A DNA stretch of 64,000 nt from an uncultured Lachnospiraceae bacterium (GTDB lineage Bacteria; Bacillota; Clostridia; Lachnospirales; Lachnospiraceae), in NCBI GenBank assembly GCA_934330725.1, contig CAKRGM010000002.1:1-64000 (forward strand), read 5' to 3'. Positions 57,391-64,000 of this stretch are shown here, one piece after another. A program made the translations under genes and the position numbers. The notes under the pieces are model-generated. The model was given only the letters and a program-made list of their open reading frames with translations, was not told the origin of the DNA and made no database searches. Positions within the stretch are counted from its first letter, which is position 1. Each line of letters starts with the position of its first letter.

Positions 57391-57642
57391 ATATAAATGC
57401 AGCTTCTATTAATTCATCGGTACTCACAAATATTTTTCACCTTTTTCCACTCAAAATAAATAACTTATTCCATATGGGATAATCGGCTGTGTTTCGTGCT
57501 CGGTATATCTTAAACCTGCAACCTTCGGATTAATCTAATTCCGGCACTATTAAAAACTATATGTGAATAATACAAACGTATAGTTTGTAATAGACTTTGT
57601 TATACAAAATCTTTTAAATTTTAAACCAAAGTATTACCTTAA
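57391..57642 (-). ncRNA. Structured rpsL-rpsG intergenic leader (candidate S7 regulatory region)
   Basis: The gap between S12 and S7 genes is 252-285 bases. On the minus strand, GTGCCGG (57541-57547) pairs with CCGAGCAC (57496-57503) with one bulged A, enclosing about 37 bases that include GGATTAATCT. A second hairpin (GCTGCA / TGCAGC) lies just upstream of the S7 ribosome site. In enterobacteria S7 represses its own translation from this gap. A similar role here is only inferred; no tRNA is present. Confidence 0.4.
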
Positions 57643-58062
57643 TTATTTAGCATCCTTAGGTCTCTTTGCACCGTACTTAGAACGGGCCTGTCTTCTGTTA
57701 GCAACACCTGCTGTATCAAGTGTACCTCTAACAATATGATATCTTGTACCTGGTAAATCCTTAACTCTTCCACCTCTGATAAGAACAACGCTATGCTCCT
57801 GAAGATTGTGGCCTTCACCTGGGATATAAGATGTTACTTCAATACCATTTGAAAGGCGAACTCTGGCAATCTTTCTAAGAGCTGAGTTAGGCTTCTTTGG
57901 TGTTGCAGTTTTAACAGCTGTACAAACACCTCTCTTCTGTGGTGCTGCAACGTCTGTTGCTTTCTTCTGAAGTGAATTATATCCCTTCAAAAGAGCTGGT
58001 GCTGTTGACTTCTTTACTGAAGATTTTCTTCCCTGTCTTACTAACTGGTTAAATGTAGGCAT
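57643..58062 (-). CDS. rpsL: 30S ribosomal protein S12
   Basis: The 139-residue protein is S12, part of the decoding centre: [12 protein letters not shown] at the start, [19 protein letters not shown], the streptomycin-related loop with Lys in [29 protein letters not shown] and the end GAKRPKD. Wild-type lysines are present at the classic streptomycin positions as far as can be judged. GGGAGG precedes the ATG by about 13 bases and AAGGA is nearer. It is the first gene after a strong promoter at 58163-58191. Confidence 0.97.
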   Translation of the reverse strand: MPTFNQLVRQGRKSSVKKSTAPALLKGYNSLQKKATDVAAPQKRGVCTAVKTATPKKPNSALRKIARVRLSNGIEVTSYIPGEGHNLQEHSVVLIRGGRVKDLPGTRYHIVRGTLDTAGVANRRQARSKYGAKRPKDAK

Positions 58063-58162
58063 TCCTTATTTTCACCTCCCGGAATTAGAATAAATTGATG
58101 GTTGCATATTCATTTCTGAATAAATGCGCGCAAAAATACAATATGCATTTGCACACCACTCT

Positions 58163-58191
58163 AGTATATAGCTGTTTTATCTGTATGTCAA
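58163..58191 (-). promoter_or_regulatory. Main promoter of rpsL-rpsG-fusA-tuf
   Basis: TTGACA (58186-58191) and TATACT (58163-58168) lie 17 bases apart on the minus strand, about 100 bases before rpsL. This is near the consensus for the housekeeping sigma factor. The 459-base gap from 58063 to 58521 also holds the rpoC terminator and AT-rich DNA, with no gene. Confidence 0.85.
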
Positions 58192-58371
58192 GCACTTTAT
58201 TTTTACAATACATCACAGGCTTTACTTATACCGCCTTGCAAATCTTACTGAAAATAACCTGAAAGTATTAAGCAGATATGCGCGCAAATTCCACACATGA
58301 ATCGTCCTGACAGCAAAAAAATATACAGGTTATGCATATTATACAAATCATATGAAATATATAAATTATAT

Positions 58372-58420
58372 AAAAAAATATACAGACCATATGAAGAAAT
58401 TATTCTTCACAAGCCTGTAT
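58372..58420 (-). terminator. Intrinsic terminator of the rpoBC operon
   Basis: ATACAG pairs with CTGTAT on the outside, and GAAGAA with TTCTTC inside, around a short loop. On the minus strand it is followed by TTTTTTTA. It lies about 100 bases after the rpoC stop and separates rpoBC from the rpsL promoter. Confidence 0.8.
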
Positions 58421-58521
58421 ACCTTTTTCATTTATTCATACCATATTTCAGGCAGATACTTTAGTTAATCACCAATCAGTTAATATAATACAATTGCTTA
58501 CAGTAACTAACCTGATATGAT

Positions 58522-61500
58522 TTATTCTTCTGAATCGGATGATGCTGTGTCTATAACGCCAGCTTCTTCATCTGAAGTATCTTCTGAAATATTAATCATC
58601 TCGTCATCTGTATCTTCTGAAAAATCAATTACATCATCATCTGTAATTTCATCATCCATATCTATTTCATCAAGATCTACACCTGTATCAAGTTTTACAT
58701 CCTGATAACGTTTCATACCTGTACCTGCTGGTATAAGCTTACCAATAATAACGTTTTCCTTAAGACCGATAAGAGGATCGACCTTACCATTGATAGCTGC
58801 ATCTGTAAGAACTTTTGTTGTTTCCTGGAATGATGCTGCTGAAAGGAATGAGTTTGTTGCAAGTGAAGCCTTTGTAATACCAAGTATAATTGGTGTTCCT
58901 GTTGCTGTTCTCTTACCCTGCTCTTCAAGTTCTTCATTCTTTTCAGTGAACTCAAGTGTTTCAACCTGTGAGCCAGGAAGGAAATCTGAATCCCCTGCGT
59001 CATCAATAATAATCTTCTTAAGCATCTGACGAACAATAAGCTCAATATGCTTATCATCAATTTCAACACCCTGGATTCTATAAACCTTCTGAACTTCACG
59101 GATCATATAATCCTGTACTGCTCTTACCCCAAGGATTCTTACTATATCATGAGGATTTTCTGAACCTTCAGTAATTTCCTCTCCCTTTGCAACTATCTGA
59201 CCTTCCTGAACCTTAACACGTGTATCTCTTGATACAGGATATGCCTTTGAGTTACCCTCTTCGTCTGTAATAACGATATCAGTCTTCTTATCTGTCTTTG
59301 CAAAACTTACAACACCGCCAAACTCAGCAAGTACTGCAAGAGTCTTTGGTTTTCTTGCTTCAAAAAGTTCTTCTACTCTAGGAAGACCCTGTGTAATATT
59401 ATCACCGGCAACACCACCTGTATGGAATGTACGCATTGTAAGCTGTGTACCAGGTTCACCAATTGACTGTGCTGCAATAATACCAACAGCTTCACCAACC
59501 TGTACTGTCTGACCTGTTGCCATGTTAGAACCATAACACTTAGCACACACACCAATATGTGAACGGCATGTAAGAATTGTTCTTATCTTAACCTTTTCAA
59601 CACCAGTCTTAACTATTGCTGCAGCTCTTTTAGCTGTAACAAGGTGGTTAGCTTTAACAATAATTTCTCCAGTTTCCGGATCTTTAATATCTTCTGCAAG
59701 GAAACGTCCTGTAATACGCTCTTCAAGTGATTCAAGTACATCAGCCTTAGCATCACTGCTTGCAGTTGCTTTTTCGTTTACAAATTCTGATACATACATA
59801 CCAGGAATTGCCTTACCCTTACTACAATCATTCTCTCTGATGATAAGATCCTGTGATACATCAACAAGTCTTCTTGTAAGGTAACCTGAATCAGCTGTAC
59901 GAAGGGCTGTATCAGAAAGACCCTTACGAGCACCATGAGCTGAAATAAAGTATTCCAGTACGTCAAGACCTTCACGGAAGTTTGACTTAATAGGAAGTTC
60001 GATTGTGTTACCTGATGTATCGGCCATAAGTCCTCGCATACCAGCCAGCTGTTTAATCTGCTGGTTAGAACCACGGGCACCTGAATCGGCCATCATAAAG
60101 ATATTGTTGTATTTATCAAGTCCGGCAAGAAGTGCATCCTTAAGAGCTTCATCAGTTTCCTGCCATACTTTAATAACATTCTTATGTCTTTCTTCGTCTG
60201 TTGAACGACCTCTGTTATAGTTCTTTGTAATCTGCTCAACCTTAGCTTCTGCATCAGAAATAAGCTTTTTCTTAATAGGTGGCACTGTCATTTCTGAAAT
60301 AGAAACAGTCATGGCAGCTCTTGTTGAAAACTTGTAACCCATTGCCTTAATATCATCAAGAACTTCAGCTGTCTTTGTTGTACCATGTGTATTAATTACA
60401 TGCTGTAAAATATCCTTAAGCTGTTTCTTTCCGACATGGAAATCAACTTCAGGAAGAAAGAAATTTTCCTCCTTAGATCTGTCAACATATCCTAAATCCT
60501 GTGGAAGAATTTCATTAAACATGAAACGTCCAAGTGTTGATTCAACGTTTCCTGTTATAATATTTCCATCAGCATCTTCTTTATTAATACGTACTAATAT
60601 CTTTGAATGAAGTGTAATAACTGCATTTTCATATGCAAGCATAGCTTCATTTATACTCTTAAAGAACTTACCTTCACCCTTTGCACCAGGTCTTTCCTGT
60701 GTAAGGTAGTAAATACCAAGAACCATATCCTGTGAAGGAACGGCAACAGGACCACCATCTGATGGCTTTAAGAGGTTATTTGGTGAAAGAAGCATAAATC
60801 TACACTCTGACTGTGCTTCTACTGAAAGCGGAAGATGGACAGCCATCTGGTCACCATCGAAATCGGCATTGAACGCTGTACAAACCAATGGATGAAGCTT
60901 AATAGCCTTACCTTCTACAAGGATTGGTTCAAATGCCTGAATACCAAGTCTGTGAAGTGTCGGGGCACGGTTAAGCATAACTGGATGTTCCTTAATTACA
61001 TCTTCAAGAACATCCCATACACATGTATCAAGGTGTTCAACACTCTTCTTTGCCTTCTTAATATTATCTGCAAGTCCCCTTCTTACGAGTTCTCTCATAA
61101 CAAATGGCTTGAACAATTCGATAGCCATTTCCTTAGGAAGACCACACTGATATATCTTAAGTTCTGGTCCAACAACGATAACTGAACGTCCTGAATAGTC
61201 AACACGCTTACCAAGAAGGTTCTGACGGAAACGTCCCTGCTTACCTTTCAGCAGGTCTGATAAAGACTTAAGTGCTCTGTTACCAGGGCCTGTTACAGGA
61301 CGACCATTTCTACGTCCATTATCTATAAGTGCATCTACTGCTTCCTGAAGCATTCTTTTTTCATTACGTACAATAATCTCAGGTGCACCTAATTCCATAA
61401 GACGTGCAAGTCTGTTATTTCTATTAATAATTCTTCTATACAAATCATTAAGGTCTGATGTTGCAAATCTACCACCATCAAGCTGTACCATAGGTCTTAA

Positions 61501-62238
61501 ATCAGGTGGGATTACAGGAACCTCAGTAAGAATCATCCATTCAGGTTTTGTACCTGCATTAATAAATGCATCCATAACTTCGATTCTCTTTATAAGACGA
61601 GCTGCCTTCTGTGAAGTTGTATTAGCAAGCTCTTCTTTTAATCTTGCAGCCTCTTCTTCAAGATTAACACCCTTTAATAACTCAAGTATAGCCTCTGCAC
61701 CCATTCCAACTCTGAATTCATTGCCATACTGATCATAAAGTTCCCTGTATTCCTGTTCTGTAAGAATCTTCTTAACAGGAATATCCTTTACATTTGATTC
61801 AAGTACGATATATGCTGCAAAATATAATACCTTTTCAAGATTCTTAGGTCCTATATCAAGTATAAGATCCATACGGCTAGGTATTCCCTTGAAATACCAT
61901 ATATGTGATACAGGAGCAGCAAGATGAATATGACCCATACGATCTCTACGAACGCTGGCCTTTGTTACTTCAACACCACACTTATCACAAATGATACCTT
62001 TATCCTTGATCTTCTTATACTTACCACAGTGACACTCCCAGTCTTTACTAGGTCCGAAAATTCTTTCACAGAACAAGCCGTCTTTTTCCGGCTTTAATGT
62101 TCTGTAATTGATTGTTTCAGGCTTAGTAACCTCGCCATGAGACCATGCTAATATATTCTCAGGAGATGCAAGTTTAATCTGAATCTTATCAAATTTCATT
62201 GACTTATTTTGTGATTCATTCTTTGATTCTTCTGCCAT
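58522..62238 (-). CDS. rpoC: RNA polymerase beta' subunit
   Basis: The 1238-residue beta' subunit is complete. Near residue 70 lies the first zinc site ([19 protein letters not shown]). The catalytic metal site [17 protein letters not shown] is at about residues 455-470. The bridge-helix and trigger-loop region contains [16 protein letters not shown], and a second cysteine cluster is [13 protein letters not shown]. The C-terminus ends in a long acidic tail of about 55 residues rich in Asp, Glu and Ser. It starts 17 bases after the rpoB stop, with GGGAGC before the ATG. Confidence 0.97.
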   Translation of the reverse strand: MAEESKNESQNKSMKFDKIQIKLASPENILAWSHGEVTKPETINYRTLKPEKDGLFCERIFGPSKDWECHCGKYKKIKDKGIICDKCGVEVTKASVRRDRMGHIHLAAPVSHIWYFKGIPSRMDLILDIGPKNLEKVLYFAAYIVLESNVKDIPVKKILTEQEYRELYDQYGNEFRVGMGAEAILELLKGVNLEEEAARLKEELANTTSQKAARLIKRIEVMDAFINAGTKPEWMILTEVPVIPPDLRPMVQLDGGRFATSDLNDLYRRIINRNNRLARLMELGAPEIIVRNEKRMLQEAVDALIDNGRRNGRPVTGPGNRALKSLSDLLKGKQGRFRQNLLGKRVDYSGRSVIVVGPELKIYQCGLPKEMAIELFKPFVMRELVRRGLADNIKKAKKSVEHLDTCVWDVLEDVIKEHPVMLNRAPTLHRLGIQAFEPILVEGKAIKLHPLVCTAFNADFDGDQMAVHLPLSVEAQSECRFMLLSPNNLLKPSDGGPVAVPSQDMVLGIYYLTQERPGAKGEGKFFKSINEAMLAYENAVITLHSKILVRINKEDADGNIITGNVESTLGRFMFNEILPQDLGYVDRSKEENFFLPEVDFHVGKKQLKDILQHVINTHGTTKTAEVLDDIKAMGYKFSTRAAMTVSISEMTVPPIKKKLISDAEAKVEQITKNYNRGRSTDEERHKNVIKVWQETDEALKDALLAGLDKYNNIFMMADSGARGSNQQIKQLAGMRGLMADTSGNTIELPIKSNFREGLDVLEYFISAHGARKGLSDTALRTADSGYLTRRLVDVSQDLIIRENDCSKGKAIPGMYVSEFVNEKATASSDAKADVLESLEERITGRFLAEDIKDPETGEIIVKANHLVTAKRAAAIVKTGVEKVKIRTILTCRSHIGVCAKCYGSNMATGQTVQVGEAVGIIAAQSIGEPGTQLTMRTFHTGGVAGDNITQGLPRVEELFEARKPKTLAVLAEFGGVVSFAKTDKKTDIVITDEEGNSKAYPVSRDTRVKVQEGQIVAKGEEITEGSENPHDIVRILGVRAVQDYMIREVQKVYRIQGVEIDDKHIELIVRQMLKKIIIDDAGDSDFLPGSQVETLEFTEKNEELEEQGKRTATGTPIILGITKASLATNSFLSAASFQETTKVLTDAAINGKVDPLIGLKENVIIGKLIPAGTGMKRYQDVKLDTGVDLDEIDMDDEITDDDVIDFSEDTDDEMINISEDTSDEEAGVIDTASSDSEE

Positions 62239-62255
62239 TATGTTGCTCCCTTCTA

Positions 62256-64000
62256 TTATTCCATAATATCTGAATTGCCATCACCGTAATCATCAACGTC
62301 ATCCTGTTCGTCATCATATCCGAAATCGTCGATTGAATCATCTTCCATTCCTTCTTCTCCGACTTTCTGACCCTGGAATCCGCTTCTTGCAAATTCAGCT
62401 TCGTCTTTTTTACTGTCACGATGATATCCATCATCAAGTACTTTCTTGAAATCTGTAACTTCATATTCTGAACTTTCAAGAAGTCTTACTTCATTGTTGT
62501 CACGATCAAGGACACGAACATCAAGTGCAAGAGACTGAAGTTCCTTAAGAAGTACCTTAAATGATTCAGGAATACCTGGTTCAGGAATATTTTCACCCTT
62601 AATAATAGCTTCATAAGTCTTAACACGTCCTACAACATCATCAGACTTAACTGTAAGGATTTCCTGTAATGTATATGATGCACCATAAGCTTCCAGTGCC
62701 CAAACTTCCATTTCACCGAAACGCTGTCCACCGAACTGCGCTTTACCACCAAGTGGCTGCTGTGTAACAAGTGAATAAGGACCAGTTGAACGTGCATGAA
62801 TCTTATCATCAACAAGGTGATGGAGCTTTAAGTAATGCATGAAACCAATTGTAACAGGGCTGTCAAAGTATTCTCCGGTACGTCCATCACGAAGTCTTAC
62901 TTTACCATCTCTTCCAATGTGTACACCTTTCCACTCTTCTCTGTGAGCCTTGTTCTTATCAAGATAATCAAATACTTCATGATTTAAAGCATCTTTATAT
63001 TTAGCTGCAAACTCATCCCACTCAAGATTTGCATAATCATTTGCAAGATCAAGTGCATCCATAATATCATTCTCGTCAGCGCCGTCAAATACAGGTGTTG
63101 AAATGTTAAAACCAAGCACCTTTGCTGCAAGACTTAAATGAATTTCGAGGACCTGACCAATGTTCATACGTGAAGGCACACCCAATGGGTTAAGCACGAT
63201 ATCAAGAGGACGTCCATTAGGAAGGAATGGCATATCTTCTACAGGAAGTACTCTTGAAACGACACCCTTGTTACCATGACGTCCAGCCATCTTATCACCA
63301 ACAGAAATCTTTCTCTTCTGTGCTATATATATTCTGACTGACTTATTTACACCTGGTGAAAGTTCATCGCCATTTTCTCTTGTAAATACTTTGACATTAA
63401 CTACAATACCATATTCACCATGAGGAACCTTAAGTGATGTATCTCTTACTTCTCTTGCCTTCTCTCCAAAGATAGCACGAAGAAGTCTTTCTTCTGCTGT
63501 AAGTTCTGTTTCACCCTTTGGAGTAACCTTACCTACAAGTATATCTCCTGCACGAACCTCTGCACCAATTCTTATAATACCATTCTCATCAAGGTCTTTT
63601 ATTGAATCTGTACTTGCTGAAGGAATATCTCTTGTTATTTCTTCTGGTCCGAGCTTTGTATCTCTTGCTTCCGTCTCATATTCTTCGATATGAACTGATG
63701 TATAAACATCATTTCTTACAAGACGTTCACTAAGAAGAACAGCATCCTCGTAGTTATAACCTTCCCATGTCATGAAACCGATAAGTGGATTCTTACCCAG
63801 TGCAATTTCACCATTTGATGTTGAAGGTCCGTCTGCAATGACATCACCCTTCTTAACTGTATCTCCCTTAAATACAATCGGTCTCTGGTTATAGCAGTTG
63901 CTCTGGTTACTTCTTGCAAACTTTGTAAGTTTATATTCATGAACATGGCCATCATCAGCCTTAATAACAATTTTGTTAGACTCTGCTGATAATACAACAC
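62256..64000 (-). CDS. rpoB: RNA polymerase beta subunit, 3' part
   Basis: The C-terminal about 580 residues of beta are in the window; the gene continues past 64000. The frame is open to the edge. Landmarks are [34 protein letters not shown] with the conserved catalytic-centre lysines, [21 protein letters not shown], and [22 protein letters not shown] near the end. A C-terminal extension of about 40 residues is highly acidic ([17 protein letters not shown]). The rifampicin region lies outside the window. Confidence 0.97.
   Translation of the reverse strand, partial: VVLSAESNKIVIKADDGHVHEYKLTKFARSNQSNCYNQRPIVFKGDTVKKGDVIADGPSTSNGEIALGKNPLIGFMTWEGYNYEDAVLLSERLVRNDVYTSVHIEEYETEARDTKLGPEEITRDIPSASTDSIKDLDENGIIRIGAEVRAGDILVGKVTPKGETELTAEERLLRAIFGEKAREVRDTSLKVPHGEYGIVVNVKVFTRENGDELSPGVNKSVRIYIAQKRKISVGDKMAGRHGNKGVVSRVLPVEDMPFLPNGRPLDIVLNPLGVPSRMNIGQVLEIHLSLAAKVLGFNISTPVFDGADENDIMDALDLANDYANLEWDEFAAKYKDALNHEVFDYLDKNKAHREEWKGVHIGRDGKVRLRDGRTGEYFDSPVTIGFMHYLKLHHLVDDKIHARSTGPYSLVTQQPLGGKAQFGGQRFGEMEVWALEAYGASYTLQEILTVKSDDVVGRVKTYEAIIKGENIPEPGIPESFKVLLKELQSLALDVRVLDRDNNEVRLLESSEYEVTDFKKVLDDGYHRDSKKDEAEFARSGFQGQKVGEEGMEDDSIDDFGYDDEQDDVDDYGDGNSDIME

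Noticed and set aside
57496..57547. tRNA-like stretch (TTGCAGGTT) in the rpsL-rpsG gap
   Set aside because: No cloverleaf, no T-loop GGTTCGA and no acceptor stem of the right length; treated as an mRNA structure.
63770..64000. Apparent break of rpoB near 63773
   Set aside because: Translating the same frame to the window edge gives normal beta-subunit sequence (for example [18 protein letters not shown]) without stops, so the gene is intact here and simply cut by the window.
1..64000. CRISPR array, tRNA or rRNA genes, prophage
   Set aside because: No regularly spaced repeats, no tRNA or rRNA signatures and no phage structural genes were seen.

Overview
The window looks like the chromosome of a low-GC Gram-positive anaerobe of the Clostridia, most like Lachnospiraceae. 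This rests on AT-rich DNA, strong AAGGAGG-type ribosome binding sites, the rpoB-rpoC / rpsL-rpsG-fusA-tuf order, multi-copy AAA-ATPase/PD-(D/E)XK genes and Rpn-type nucleases. Almost every gene reads leftward (minus strand); the exceptions are a two-gene unit at 3389-4616, a LicD gene at 30013-30993 and two insertion-sequence relics.

1-16 kb is a worn glycosyltransferase region. It holds a truncated EamA transporter, a DUF4422/capsule glycosyltransferase fusion, a multidomain protein ending in a CTP:phosphoalcohol cytidylyltransferase, an Rpn-type nuclease and three GT2 enzymes with C-terminal Rossmann domains. Between them lie relics of GT8, FkbM and Rossmann genes and of two transposases. 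16-28 kb is a better preserved surface-glycan region. It has a nonulosonate-type module (dehydratase, aminotransferase, GNAT, NeuB-like synthase, cytidylyltransferase, plus an RmlD-like SDR and an aldo/keto reductase) and a Maf-like (DUF115) transferase. An FkbM methyltransferase and a teichoic-acid-like set (CDP-glycerol-type phosphotransferase, SDR, TarI-like cytidylyltransferase) follow.

28-37 kb holds a frameshifted AAA-ATPase and a compact cassette in which three families are each doubled: LicD, Gfo/Idh oxidoreductase and TIM-barrel isomerase. One Gfo/Idh is fused to a cytidylyltransferase and the other to a glycerophosphodiesterase. I infer a route that makes or remodels a CDP-activated phospho-headgroup for transfer by LicD; the substrate is not identifiable from sequence. 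The window has no flippase, polymerase or priming transferase, so the polymer's assembly genes must lie elsewhere.

37-45 kb carries an ion-transporter-superfamily permease and a decaying MoxR-DUF58-transglutaminase operon: MoxR has lost its Walker A half and the transglutaminase lacks its catalytic His. A frameshifted serine recombinase and an intact AAA-ATPase/PD-(D/E)XK gene follow. 45.8-53 kb is a TetR-controlled transport operon: two half-size ABC transporters with an ECF S component, EcfT and a double EcfA. A paired palindromic operator lies just downstream of a consensus promoter. 53-64 kb is the conserved core: tuf, fusA, rpsG, rpsL, rpoC and the 3' part of rpoB, with recognisable promoters and terminators.
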